A stretch of 34,029 bases of DNA from Desulfobacterota bacterium AH_259_B03_O07 (lineage in GTDB: Bacteria; Desulfobacterota_D; UBA1144; Nemesobacterales; CSP1-2), in NCBI GenBank assembly GCA_027717645.1, contig JALLOG010000022.1, forward strand, positions 1 through 34,029, in the 5' to 3' direction. The notes under the pieces are model-generated. The model made no database searches and was not told the origin of the DNA. It saw only the letters and a program-made list of their open reading frames with translations. Below, one piece after another: positions 1 through 8,286 of the stretch. How positions within the stretch are numbered: position 1 is the stretch's first letter; every line of letters begins with the position of its first letter. The position numbers and the translations under genes are program-made.

Positions 1-809
1 GCTTTAACATTACACTTTCTCATTATATACTACTCCGTGTAACGTCTAATGCCCTAAAAAAAATACGAGGCATTATAAACGTAGATAATGAGTTTGATGG
101 CATAGTGAAGAGCATCGGTCAGCACAGCGGAAATTGGTCTGAATTGCTTAGCCCCTCAGTTCGTCCTGCTCTCATCCTAGGCTTCGGACTTGCTTTGTTA
201 AGATCTTTTGCGGGTTTTAGCGTAATTCTTTACGGTTATTCCCCTACAATCTTTCAGTTTGCAGGCTTCGAATCTGCTTCAGAGGCGATATTGGCAACAG
301 TTGCAGTTGGTATTGTCAATGTGATAATGACGATTGTGGCTATGAAATTCATAGATAGTTGGGGACGGCGACCATTGTTGTTGATAGGCCTTATGGGAAG
401 TTTTATAAGTCTTGGCGTTTTGGGTTTGGCCTTTATGTTTCCTGAAAGTGGCAAGTTGACCGGTTGGTTAGCATTAGGAAGCCTTTTGCTTTACGTCGGC
501 TCTTGGTCCTTTGGTCCCAGGCCTGTATTTTGGCTATTAATCTCTGAGATATATCCACTCAAAATCCGTGGTCTGGGCATGAGTGTTGGGACCTTGACAA
601 ACTGGGGAACTAACTGTTTGGTAACCCTCACATTTCTTACTCTAACACACGTCCTGGGTAGGCCAGGAACATTTTGGTTCTACGGTTTAGCTGGTATTTG
701 TACATGGCTGTTAGTCTACTTTTTTGTTCCAGAAACTAAGGGTCAGAGTCTGGAAAAGATTGAGGATCACTTTCGCTCAGGTAAGCATCCAAGGGAAATG
801 GGAAAATAA
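1..809 (+). CDS. MFS sugar porter, C-terminal part (5' end outside the window)
   Basis: The reading frame is open from base 3, so the GTG at 105 is an internal codon and the gene begins before the window. The stretch before base 105 reads as the cytoplasmic loop between TM6 and TM7 of a sugar porter (residues like ALKKIRG followed by VDNEFDGI). About six membrane segments follow. The family motifs D-x-x-GRR (DSWGRRPLLL) and PETKG (near the C-terminus, VPETKGQSLEKIE) are present. These are hallmarks of the sugar porter branch of the major facilitator superfamily, which imports hexoses or polyols, usually with protons. The stop lies 5 bases before the ZIP transporter start, so the two are probably cotranscribed. 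The substrate cannot be told; proximity to glucose-oxidising genes hints at a sugar. Confidence 0.9.
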   Translation, partial: FNITLSHYILLRVTSNALKKIRGIINVDNEFDGIVKSIGQHSGNWSELLSPSVRPALILGFGLALLRSFAGFSVILYGYSPTIFQFAGFESASEAILATVAVGIVNVIMTIVAMKFIDSWGRRPLLLIGLMGSFISLGVLGLAFMFPESGKLTGWLALGSLLLYVGSWSFGPRPVFWLLISEIYPLKIRGLGMSVGTLTNWGTNCLVTLTFLTLTHVLGRPGTFWFYGLAGICTWLLVYFFVPETKGQSLEKIEDHFRSGKHPREMGK

Positions 810-814
810 ACTAG

Positions 815-1585
815 ATGGACATCATACACTTCAAAATCATAATGGTAGTTGTGATCATTGTTGTTGGTCTTTCAGGCGGATTATTGCCATTAAGATTTGC
901 GCTGTCAGAAAAAAATCGTCTTTTCTTTTCTGTTGGCAATTCGTTTGCGGGAGGGGTATTTTTGGGAGCCGGTTTGCTCCATATGCTTCCTGACGGTTTA
1001 GAGCTTCTTGGCGGAATATCTGAATATCCTTTAGCTTTCCTTCTCGCAGGTCTGAGTTTAGCAGTGTTACTTTTTCTGGAGAAGGTGGTATTTATACAGC
1101 ATGAACTTCACGATCTGGATAAAGTAGAATCAAGTCCCTCAATATATCCATACTTATTAGCTCTCGTCCTTTCAATACATTCTTTCATCGCAGGAGTTGC
1201 TCTAGGAATTGAAACAACATTACTGGCTACTGTAGTTATATTTATCGCCATTATTGCTCATAAGGGAGCTGCATCTTTCGCGCTAGGAATAAGTATGCGC
1301 AAAGCTGATTTCATTAAGTCATTACATTTTAAGGTTATAACACTTTTTACCATTATGACTCCGGCGGGAATAATTTTGGGTTCTGTGCTATCAAACATTT
1401 TCTCGAATACAATAAGCAAGGAATTAGAGGGTATTTTTGATTCACTGGCCGCAGGAACTTTTCTCTATGTTGCAGTACTCGATATAATCGAGGAAGAGTT
1501 TTCGATACCAGGTAACGAATGGCTAAAATTCGTTTCAATAATTGTGGGATTCCTATTAATGGCGCTTTTAGCCGTGTGGTCATAA
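815..1585 (+). CDS. ZIP-family divalent metal transporter
   Basis: A 256-residue protein made almost wholly of hydrophobic segments, about eight in all, the usual size for a bacterial ZIP permease. ZIP transporters move zinc, iron or manganese into the cytoplasm. Signature segments: LLHMLPD (about 54-60), HSFIAGVALG (122-131, TM4) and HKGAASFALG (149-158, TM5). The TM5 motif begins His-Lys-Gly, as in the branch that includes animal ZIP1-3, instead of the His-Glu common in bacterial ZupT. The acidic residue usual in the TM4 motif is Ala here. A short His/Asp-rich loop (HELHDLD, 96-102) between TM3 and TM4 could bind metal. It follows the sugar porter after 5 bases with only a weak ribosome site. 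The metal specificity is unknown. Confidence 0.88.
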   Translation: MDIIHFKIIMVVVIIVVGLSGGLLPLRFALSEKNRLFFSVGNSFAGGVFLGAGLLHMLPDGLELLGGISEYPLAFLLAGLSLAVLLFLEKVVFIQHELHDLDKVESSPSIYPYLLALVLSIHSFIAGVALGIETTLLATVVIFIAIIAHKGAASFALGISMRKADFIKSLHFKVITLFTIMTPAGIILGSVLSNIFSNTISKELEGIFDSLAAGTFLYVAVLDIIEEEFSIPGNEWLKFVSIIVGFLLMALLAVWS

Positions 1586-1725
1586 GGGATTATTAATTTG
1601 AATAACTCCCAAATAGAGCCCATTCAGGCACAAGTTAAATCAAGGCAAAAGGCCTTTCCTCCAACTTATTTACGGGTTTCATATCTATCCACAACAACAT
1701 AAAATTGTTTCGGATTATGTTTAGA

Positions 1726-3063
1726 TTATTGGCTTTCCAGTAACTCCGATGCTGCATCTATGAAAAGTGCCGAAGTCCAGGAGAAATTATCAGTTCCATA
1801 GCCAATGCCTTTTTCTTTAAAAGGATCAAAGTATTCATGGAATCCCCACAGTCGAACAATGTCTACTATATCATGCTTTACGTTATCAGCTTTTTCATTA
1901 AAGCCGTAGCGTCTCAGACCATCCATGAGTAACCAATTTGTGTTTATCCATACGGGTCCTCTCCAATAATTCTTGGTATCAATGTAGTCGCCTTCAAGAT
2001 TATAATTAGGAATGGAAAAACAGGTAGCATCATGCATGGGGCAAAAGCTATTAGAATCAAGAAAATCATACATGATTTGCGCCTCTTCCTGTGTTGGCGC
2101 ACCACATAAGAGTGGTAGAAAACCCGAAGCTGTTATCGTGCCAACATGTTCATTAGCTCGCATGTCGAATACGTCAAATGCTCCATGTAATTCATGCCAC
2201 ATCTTATTTCTTATGGATCTATTCGTCTGCTGGTGCCATTCCTCGATCTTTTTAGTATCCTCTCCTAATACCTTTCCCATCTCTACAAGGTCTTCATCAG
2301 CCTTAGAGAGAATACCATTGAATAGAGGATCCTGTATGAGGAAAGGGCACTCCTGGTAAATCGCATGTTCGTCATACTTTAGTCTTCTAAAAAGGTCAAC
2401 AAGGAAAACATAGCGATCGTAATCGAAATCAGTAGGCCGTTGTGAAGCCGGAATACCTTTTTTAAGGTCCTTTCGTTCATAAGGAGGTAGCTTGTCCCTA
2501 TCGATCTTCATCGCCTTAAGCGGGTCGTCCCATGTGGGTGAATTATCCAGACCGGATTCCCAAGGGTGACGAATATATATTAAACCTTCCTTCAGTGGAT
2601 CCCGCTCTCGGTAAAGATATTCATGCGATTCCAGAATCTTGGGATAAATTTCACGAAGCCATCCTTTTGCAGCAGCTTTATCTGTTGCCTTATTGAAAGT
2701 CCTTAGTGCTGCTACAGCGTGAACTGGGGGCATTGTAATTCCAGATGTAAGTACTCCCTTTGGATAGTTCGGTGAACGTTCACATTGCCAGAAATCCGGC
2801 TCCGGAAAGTAACCACCTAAAGCATCAGGATTGAAGATTATCTGGGGGACCATTCCGTTTTTCCATTGGGCGTTGAATAATGTAGATAGCTCTTGCTGTG
2901 CACGTTTTTGGTTGTAACTAGCATATCCGATTGAAATGAATCCTGAATCCCAATTCCACTGATGAGGGTAGAGATGTGGAGATGGTTTTGTGGATTTTCC
3001 TAACCAATTTCCGTCAAGAACTCTTTTTGCTTGTTCAATTAAACCGTTTAAATCATCATTCAT
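1726..3063 (-). CDS. GH63-type glucosylglycerate/mannosylglycerate hydrolase
   Basis: A 445-residue (alpha/alpha)6-barrel glycosidase without a signal peptide, so cytoplasmic. It has the conserved aromatic stretch HQWNWDSGF (34-42), the acidic motif ESGLDNSPTWDD (169-180) and the C-terminal HEYFDP...GYGTDNFSWTSA region (409-430). In characterised mannosylglycerate hydrolases the general acid is an Asp near residue 170 and the base a Glu near 410; D173 and E410 fit those places. Such enzymes split mannosylglycerate or glucosylglycerate into sugar and glycerate. The ATG has a good upstream GGAGG. It is the last gene of a run with the GMC oxidoreductase (53-base gap) and glucose dehydrogenase. 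A glucosylglycerate substrate is inferred because gpgS and gpgP are in the same window; another small alpha-glucoside is possible. Confidence 0.78.
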   Translation of the reverse strand: MNDDLNGLIEQAKRVLDGNWLGKSTKPSPHLYPHQWNWDSGFISIGYASYNQKRAQQELSTLFNAQWKNGMVPQIIFNPDALGGYFPEPDFWQCERSPNYPKGVLTSGITMPPVHAVAALRTFNKATDKAAAKGWLREIYPKILESHEYLYRERDPLKEGLIYIRHPWESGLDNSPTWDDPLKAMKIDRDKLPPYERKDLKKGIPASQRPTDFDYDRYVFLVDLFRRLKYDEHAIYQECPFLIQDPLFNGILSKADEDLVEMGKVLGEDTKKIEEWHQQTNRSIRNKMWHELHGAFDVFDMRANEHVGTITASGFLPLLCGAPTQEEAQIMYDFLDSNSFCPMHDATCFSIPNYNLEGDYIDTKNYWRGPVWINTNWLLMDGLRRYGFNEKADNVKHDIVDIVRLWGFHEYFDPFKEKGIGYGTDNFSWTSALFIDAASELLESQ

Positions 3064-3116
3064 AAATAGACGCCTCCATACTTGAGACCTACGACGAATT
3101 TATTCCTAATCATATT

Positions 3117-4664
3117 TTACGAAAGTCGTTCCAATAAATGGTCGCCAACACGCAGCGCATTGGCAATAGCCGTCAAAGAGGGATTGACAGCACCTATACT
3201 GGGGAAAAAACTGGTATCTACGACATAAAGGTTATCTAGTTCATGAGCTTTACAATTTATATCAAGGACAGACGTTTTAGGGTCTTTTCCGAAACGACAT
3301 GTTCCGGTCTGATGTGCAACTCCGGCAATTGGTATTTGTTTACCTAAATAAAGTGTGTTAGGAATCAAATGTTCATGACAGTCCATATCCTTTAACATAG
3401 ATTTCAACTTTTCTCCTAAAAGGCGAGTCGGCACCTGATTATTAAATTTGTAGTTTAATATTATTTCTCCTTTTGCGTTAAGCGTGACTCGATTTTCAGG
3501 ATCCGGTAAATCCTCCGTACAAAGCCAGAAATCAATCGCGTGCTTGGCAATTTTATCGAGAGTGAATCCAGGAACGAGCCTGGGTGCATCTTCTTTGAAC
3601 ATAGGTCCCTTTGATTTTCCAATCATTTGGATATTTCCAACTGGAAAGTCGAAGTCATCCATCCCAAAATAGAAATCATTGATTGTCAAGGTCTTTTGAA
3701 ATACCGTAGTATTTTCATTCAGAGAAATTGCAACATACGCCTGATTATTATGAAACATATAGTTACATCCGACCTGATCCGAACCATTGGCAAGTCCGTT
3801 AGGATGCTTATCGTTTGCGGATAGTAAAAGTATCCTTGCGGAGTTTGCAGCTCCAGCGGACACAACCACTATATCACTTGAATATTTTTCGGTTGACCCA
3901 TCGCGGTTGACAACAACTTCGGTGACCTCACGACCAGATGCGCTGGTATCTAATCGAGTTACTTCGGCATTTGTAACCAAAGTTATATTTGGATGCTCGA
4001 GAGCAGGTCTAACGCAGACGACTTCGGCATCTGCTTTAGCATGTACAAGACATGGATAACCGTCGCATGTGTCGCACTTTATGCATTTGCTTCTTTTGCG
4101 ATATTGCTCATCCAAAATAATTCCAGTGGGTGCATGAGCCGGATGAAGTCCCATTTTTTTCAAGTTGTCTACCAGTAGTTGGATACAGTGCTCATGTTCT
4201 ACAGGCGGGTATGGATATGGTGAGCTGGCATGAGGTTCGGTGGGATCTTCTCCTCTGAGACCATGAACATGATAGATCTTTTCAGCCTTCCTGTAATATG
4301 GTTCGAAGTCCTCATAAGATAATGGCCATGCGGGGGATATCCCGCCATGGTGTTTTAATTCACCGAAATCCTCTTTTCGAAGCCTGAAAAGAGCAGCCCC
4401 GTACATTTTTGTAGCACCCCCCACAAAGTAATGGGACCCGGGTTGAAAGGGTTTTCCATCCTTGTCATACCATGTGTCTTTTGATACATAACGATTATTA
4501 ACGAAGACTTCTTCTACATCCCAATTCTCTTTTTCCCTGGGAAGATAGTCTCCTCGTTCAACTAATAGAATTTTCTTTCCGGATGGAGCCAAGTGATAAG
4601 CAAGAGTACCCCCCCCTGCTCCCGTTCCAATGATGATCACGTCATAGTGATTTTCAGCTGACAT
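3117..4664 (-). CDS. GMC-family FAD oxidoreductase with cysteine cluster
   Basis: A 515-residue glucose-methanol-choline oxidoreductase. The FAD-binding Rossmann motif GTGAGGGT is at 13-20, with the acidic end of strand 2 at E36. The catalytic pair of the family is visible as H451 (HQTGT) and N494 (GAVNPSLT). Between them and the flavin domain sits a tight cysteine group, C194-x2-C197-x2-C200-x4-C205. No Tat or Sec signal is seen, so it may stay in the cytoplasm. GMC enzymes oxidise sugars or alcohols and pass electrons to quinones, cytochromes or oxygen. The start has a strong AGGAGG. Its position between glucose dehydrogenase and a GH63 hydrolase suggests a sugar substrate. The exact substrate and acceptor are unknown. 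Confidence 0.88.
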   Translation of the reverse strand: MSAENHYDVIIIGTGAGGGTLAYHLAPSGKKILLVERGDYLPREKENWDVEEVFVNNRYVSKDTWYDKDGKPFQPGSHYFVGGATKMYGAALFRLRKEDFGELKHHGGISPAWPLSYEDFEPYYRKAEKIYHVHGLRGEDPTEPHASSPYPYPPVEHEHCIQLLVDNLKKMGLHPAHAPTGIILDEQYRKRSKCIKCDTCDGYPCLVHAKADAEVVCVRPALEHPNITLVTNAEVTRLDTSASGREVTEVVVNRDGSTEKYSSDIVVVSAGAANSARILLLSANDKHPNGLANGSDQVGCNYMFHNNQAYVAISLNENTTVFQKTLTINDFYFGMDDFDFPVGNIQMIGKSKGPMFKEDAPRLVPGFTLDKIAKHAIDFWLCTEDLPDPENRVTLNAKGEIILNYKFNNQVPTRLLGEKLKSMLKDMDCHEHLIPNTLYLGKQIPIAGVAHQTGTCRFGKDPKTSVLDINCKAHELDNLYVVDTSFFPSIGAVNPSLTAIANALRVGDHLLERLS

Positions 4665-4742
4665 TATTTTTCCTCCTTCTTGCTATTCTTTAATTGAAAT
4701 GCTCAATAATACTAATTTTGGTTATCTAAAAAAATAACACAC

Positions 4743-5846
4743 TTACTCTTCTGCAACTTCCACAAAGATTTTGATTGCATCTTTGGCACTTGTGAGCAGA
4801 TCCATCATCTGTTGATAGTTATCCAGCCCCTGAACAGGGTGGGTTAAGAGTTTATCCAACCAACCAGGAAATTGAGAAACAGCCTGAGCTAAATCCTTGG
4901 CACCTATCTCAAAATATTCTCGGTTGGCATTTACACTTCCGAACATTAATTTATTGCCAAGGACAAAGTCAAGATTTATTTTGTCAGCTGGTATCTCTAA
5001 ATTGCGACCGCCACCAGTTATGCTGGTCAATATCAGAACACCGTTCTTACCGAGATTTTCAGCGGCTTCAAACACAACACCTGAATTTCCAGTACCTTCG
5101 GAAATGATGTCAAAAGGTCCGTGCTCCTTAGCCGCTTCAGATATTGATGTTTCTTTAGTACTTATGTATTTTGCACCAAGTTCTTCAACCAACTCTGCAT
5201 TTTTATAGGGTGGTACCTTACGACCAAATGAAGTTACCTGAAGCCCTCTCAATACTAGAAAAAGAGACGCTAACAACCCTAATGTCCCGGTTCCCATCAC
5301 CGCTGCTTTCTTTGGGCGCCATATCTTCATCCTACGCTGAATTTCGTATGCTTGAACAATTCCCTTTTCGGCAATGCTAGTTGGCTCCATCAAAACGCCT
5401 ATATTACGGCAACGACTTGGGACTTCAATAATATATTCGGGACTATCCACATAATATTCTGTCAAATAGCCATGTCGCAAATTTATACCTCGTTCGAAAT
5501 AAACGTCATCGGTTGTCATATCATAAGTTCCAATCTGGTCATAGAATGAATTGCCGGGTCTTCTTACTGTTGCTGCAACATAATCGCCAACTTGTAATTC
5601 CGTTACTTTGGGGCCTACTTCCTCGACTATTCCAAATGATTCATGTCCAATGATGAGGTAGTCATAACCGTCTGGGGCTGCACCGTACTCCGCAGCGTTT
5701 ATTTCCCTATCTGTGCCATCCACACCTACTCTTAAAATTTTGACAAGAACTCCTCTTCCGTCAGGCACATCATTGATACTAGGTTTTTCAACTTCTTTTA
5801 AATGTGCTGAATCAGCTACACCCGGGGTAACACAAATTGCTTTCAC
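4743..5846 (-). CDS. Zinc-dependent glucose 1-dehydrogenase, archaeal/Haloferax-like MDR family
   Basis: A 367-residue medium-chain dehydrogenase/reductase that resembles the glucose dehydrogenases of Haloferax and Sulfolobus. The GroES-like domain contains GVDGTDREI (41-49), IIGHESFG (66-72) and the LMEPTSIAEKG segment (152-162). The proposed zinc ligands are D43, H68 and E154. An Asp in place of the usual first Cys is known for Haloferax glucose dehydrogenase. No cysteine-rich structural-zinc loop is present. The NAD(P)-binding motif GTGTLG follows near 185-190. The product would be gluconolactone, the entry to non-phosphorylated sugar oxidation. The start is GTG, chosen because AGGAGG lies 8 bases upstream and the sequence begins as the family does. 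It appears to be the first gene of the run with the GMC enzyme and GH63 hydrolase. Confidence 0.85.
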   Translation of the reverse strand: MKAICVTPGVADSAHLKEVEKPSINDVPDGRGVLVKILRVGVDGTDREINAAEYGAAPDGYDYLIIGHESFGIVEEVGPKVTELQVGDYVAATVRRPGNSFYDQIGTYDMTTDDVYFERGINLRHGYLTEYYVDSPEYIIEVPSRCRNIGVLMEPTSIAEKGIVQAYEIQRRMKIWRPKKAAVMGTGTLGLLASLFLVLRGLQVTSFGRKVPPYKNAELVEELGAKYISTKETSISEAAKEHGPFDIISEGTGNSGVVFEAAENLGKNGVLILTSITGGGRNLEIPADKINLDFVLGNKLMFGSVNANREYFEIGAKDLAQAVSQFPGWLDKLLTHPVQGLDNYQQMMDLLTSAKDAIKIFVEVAEE

Positions 5847-5935
5847 CTTTGTTCCTCCTATAAAAAAGTGTTTATTTCTTCTGAATTTTGGGATTTTGCG
5901 TTAATTATTACTAAACATCCAATGGACTTAGAGTA

Positions 5936-6124
5936 TTATCTGAGTTTCTTAAGAGCGTAATCATCTGCAGCTTCTGCCCAGTTGTCATTAGAGGGTGCAT
6001 CTTCCAGCCAACGAGTCAAGGTGCGCGGTGCTGTAAAATCCCCAAGGCTCCCAAGTAAGTAGGCGGCATAAAAACCTGAGCGATGATTTTTACTATCTAC
6101 GTATCTTATCTTCTGAATCTTTAT
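5936..6124 (-). pseudogene. HEAT-repeat (PBS lyase-like) protein remnant
   Basis: The minus strand holds an open stretch of 62 codons that ends in TAA but has no ATG, GTG or TTG near its 5' end and no ribosome site. The translation contains AAYLLGSLGDFTAPRTL and, after a short linker, WAEAADDYALKKLR. This helix-turn-helix spacing with the LGSLGD turn is typical of HEAT/PBS-lyase repeats. Base composition here is richer in G+C than the flanks. It reads like the C-terminal end of a larger repeat protein whose 5' part is gone. It lies 90 bases upstream of the glucose dehydrogenase on the same strand. A short intact gene with a rare start is less likely. Confidence 0.5.
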
Positions 6125-6499
6125 TTATAGTATAACTTTTTAAGATTACAGATTTTCAATTATATCAAAATCAAGGAGCTTATACTAAGTAGTCATTATT
6201 TTGATGGATCTTTTGTCACACTTTCAACGAGAATAATAGTATATTTGCTTTTTTTAAGATTAGACGATTGATAATACGATAATGATGTAAAAAAGCTGCC
6301 CCTACTTTTTATTATAGTAGGTATATTCTTTCTTGATGTCCAATCATGATAGTGATTCCCGAATTAATTGAAGGGCAGAAAGCAATTAGCGAACGACCCC
6401 GATGCAAGCTTAAATCATTACGACCACAAAAGACCACATGCTGAAGGCGCTAACAAAGCGTTCAAATATACTAATCTTCGATTGAGTTTCCCAAGATAA
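6125..6499. other. Gene-free, AT-rich stretch with faint coding traces
   Basis: No gene with a start and ribosome site is visible. Two open stretches are worth recording. On the plus strand 6368-6499 (43 codons, possible TTG start) contains LNHYDHKRPHA, which recalls the Y-N-x-x-RPH motif near the C-terminus of DDE integrase-type transposases. On the minus strand 6196-6363 (55 codons, no start codon) encodes a lysine/serine-rich segment I do not recognise. Together with the HEAT remnant next to it, this suggests a graveyard of decayed genes, but chance open frames are possible in sequence this AT-rich. Confidence 0.3.
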
Positions 6500-7606
6500 T
6501 CAAGCTTTTTCGAATAATTTTTTAATGTCGTCTTCTGATGCGGGAGGGAGTTCCGCAACCTTCATATTTTCGTCGACGTGCTTAACACTACTCATGCCAA
6601 TTAGGGCCGTTGTAATTTCAGGAATTGAACGAACAAATTGAATTGCTCGCTGGGCATCTGAATTTAAGTTCTTTAAATATTTATTAATGAAATCGGGAAG
6701 ATTTCGTGTGAGTTGACTTTGTAGGAGCGATGAACTTGCTATGACTGTGAATCCGAGGTTGTGAGCAGCTTCAAACACACTATACATGACCCCGCCCAGT
6801 GGTTGGTTTCTAAGAGTTAAAGCCTCGGGCATAGCAAGGTTAAATGGTAATTGTATAACTTTGAAGTTGTGATTTTCCCCTGCCACTTCTTTTGCTATCA
6901 GAACGAAATCTTCAAGTGATAAATAACCTGCCTCGGTTGGTTCTTGGCGATAACCATTCCAAGTGGCCGTTCCGTAGATTTTAATTTTTCCATCAGATAC
7001 CTTTGTTTCAAGTAATTCAAAAGCACTTGCAACTCTCTTACTAAAACTTTCTCTAGATAGCTCTCGAAGTTGTTCTTCAGGATTATGCAGGTAGTAGATA
7101 TCGATACAATCAATACCAAGGTTCTTTAAACTACATTCAAGCTGGTTTTTAATATAATTGGGAGTGAGGCAGTGGCTTCCAGCGATTATATCTTCAGGTG
7201 ATGCGATTCCAGGCTCTACAAATGTTTCTATGAAATATTTTCTAGTGTCTTTTGGAGGATCACTATCAAAAGGGATATAACCTCCCTTAGTTGCAATAAT
7301 AAGTTCATCCCTATTCACTGTTCCTTCATTAAATGCCGTCTCAAGGGCAGACCCTATTGCACGCTCACTTCTCTGAAATCTATAATTTATTGCTGTGTCT
7401 ATATGATTGCAACCGAGTCCAATGGCGTGCTTTAAAGCATTTTGATAGTTAGAGTCAGTTTGATCGTCATGGTTTCCAAGATACGAGCCGAATCCGATAG
7501 AAGAAAACCAAAGATTCTGTGATTCATTAAAATGGTTCTGGGCAAGGTTATCCTTAAATCTATCTCTGTAACGGGCTGTGCCCTCATGTGTCGAATAATT
7601 GTTCAT
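6500..7606 (-). CDS. Aldo/keto reductase
   Basis: A 368-residue protein of the aldo/keto reductase superfamily, a (beta/alpha)8 barrel that reduces aldehydes and ketones or oxidises sugars with NAD(P)H. The catalytic tetrad is complete: D70 and Y75 (HIDTAINY), K107 (ATKGGY) and H174 (YYLHNPE). The segment ECSLKNLGIDCIDIYYLH is typical of the family. The C-terminal part (SIPEITTALIGMSSVKHVDEN) matches the usual cofactor-phosphate-binding end. The protein is somewhat longer than the standard 320-340 residues because of an N-terminal extension of about 30 residues. No strong ribosome site precedes the ATG. It stands alone between the decayed region and the cold-shock gene. The substrate is unknown. 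Confidence 0.88.
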   Translation of the reverse strand: MNNYSTHEGTARYRDRFKDNLAQNHFNESQNLWFSSIGFGSYLGNHDDQTDSNYQNALKHAIGLGCNHIDTAINYRFQRSERAIGSALETAFNEGTVNRDELIIATKGGYIPFDSDPPKDTRKYFIETFVEPGIASPEDIIAGSHCLTPNYIKNQLECSLKNLGIDCIDIYYLHNPEEQLRELSRESFSKRVASAFELLETKVSDGKIKIYGTATWNGYRQEPTEAGYLSLEDFVLIAKEVAGENHNFKVIQLPFNLAMPEALTLRNQPLGGVMYSVFEAAHNLGFTVIASSSLLQSQLTRNLPDFINKYLKNLNSDAQRAIQFVRSIPEITTALIGMSSVKHVDENMKVAELPPASEDDIKKLFEKA

Positions 7607-7894
7607 AGTATCGGTTCATTTTCTTGCTAGAATACAACACAGATAGTTATTTTAGTAATCAATTATTTTATGTTGTATCGAGTGCTGGCATTTAAAGGGT
7701 TAAAACTGGCGGGTATTTAAGAATAAAAAAATACTGTTTGACATAGTAAAATTGTCAAGATTAAAATGCTATAAGTGAATTCTAGAGTAAAGTAGCTTTT
7801 AAAGTTACCTACTCTATGATTGCTAGATTAACCCTCTTGTTGTTTTTCTGAGAATAATTATTAAGAACTTCTCAGGAAGGAACTCGAATTAGTT

Positions 7895-8101
7895 CTACTG
7901 GTCAACCTTTATAACATTGCTTGCCTGAGGTCCTTTTGGACCCTGGATTAATTCAAACTCGACTAAATCACCTTCTGTGAGGTTTTTAAAGCCGGTTGAC
8001 TGAATGGCACTGTAATGTACGAATACATCATTACCATCATCCTGTTCAATAAATCCGAAGCCTTTGGATTCATTGAACCATTTTACTTTACCCTTACTCA
8101 A
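7895..8101 (-). CDS. Cold-shock domain protein (CspA family), TTG start
   Basis: A 68-residue single cold-shock domain (OB fold) that binds single-stranded RNA and DNA. RNP1 is KGFGFIE and RNP2 is DVFVHYSAI; the sequence begins [13 protein letters not shown], as CspA proteins do. An upstream in-frame ATG at 8140 would add 13 residues unlike the family. The TTG at 8099-8101 is preferred because AGGAGG sits 7 bases before it and the protein then has canonical length. The candidate promoter also places the transcript start downstream of the ATG at 8140. Cold-shock proteins act as RNA chaperones. It is transcribed divergently from tpx. Confidence 0.9.
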   Translation of the reverse strand: MSKGKVKWFNESKGFGFIEQDDGNDVFVHYSAIQSTGFKNLTEGDLVEFELIQGPKGPQASNVIKVDQ

Positions 8102-8131
8102 ATTAATTCCTCCTAAACTTGAATATCGTAA

Positions 8132-8159
8132 AAAATACATCGATTTTAAACTTTGTCAA
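8132..8159 (-). promoter_or_regulatory. Candidate sigma70-type promoter for the cold-shock gene
   Basis: Read on the minus strand there is a perfect TTGACA at 8159-8154, a 16-base spacer and TATTTT at 8137-8132. Transcription would begin near 8125, leaving a leader of about 25 bases before the TTG start. The leader is too short for a long thermosensor of the E. coli cspA kind. Confidence 0.5.
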
Positions 8160-8204
8160 ATGATATTCATAAATTTGATATTTAGTGCCCTTCGTATATT
8201 TCTA

Positions 8205-8233
8205 TTGACACGCAAAGGGGTTCTATATAGCCT
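8205..8233 (+). promoter_or_regulatory. Candidate promoter for tpx
   Basis: A perfect TTGACA lies at 8205-8210. The -10 is poor: TATAGC at a 15-base spacer (8226-8231) or TAGCCT at 17 bases (8228-8233). This would give a leader of roughly 45-50 bases before the tpx ATG at 8287. The position between divergent genes supports a promoter, but the -10 is uncertain. Confidence 0.35.
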
Positions 8234-8286
8234 ATTATGCGTTTATTGTTGAAAATTAATAAATCATTCTAGGAGGTATTTTAATA

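Noticed and set aside
105-107. GTG as the start of the MFS gene
   Set aside because: The frame is open back to base 3 and encodes recognisable sugar-porter loop sequence, so it is an internal codon.
1648-1657. Palindrome AAAGGCCTTT between the ZIP and GH63 genes
   Set aside because: No loop and no T-run; too short to call a bidirectional terminator.
2012-2359. 115-codon plus-strand frame inside the GH63 gene
   Set aside because: Antisense shadow of a strongly recognisable enzyme, no family features of its own.
6196-6363. Minus-strand open frame of 55 codons
   Set aside because: No start codon, no ribosome site and no recognised family; plausible by chance in AT-rich DNA.
7848-7875. Inverted repeat CTGAGAA/TTCTCAG after the cold-shock gene as a terminator
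   Set aside because: The 7-bp stem has a 14-base loop and no T-run on the coding strand, so a terminator call is not supported.
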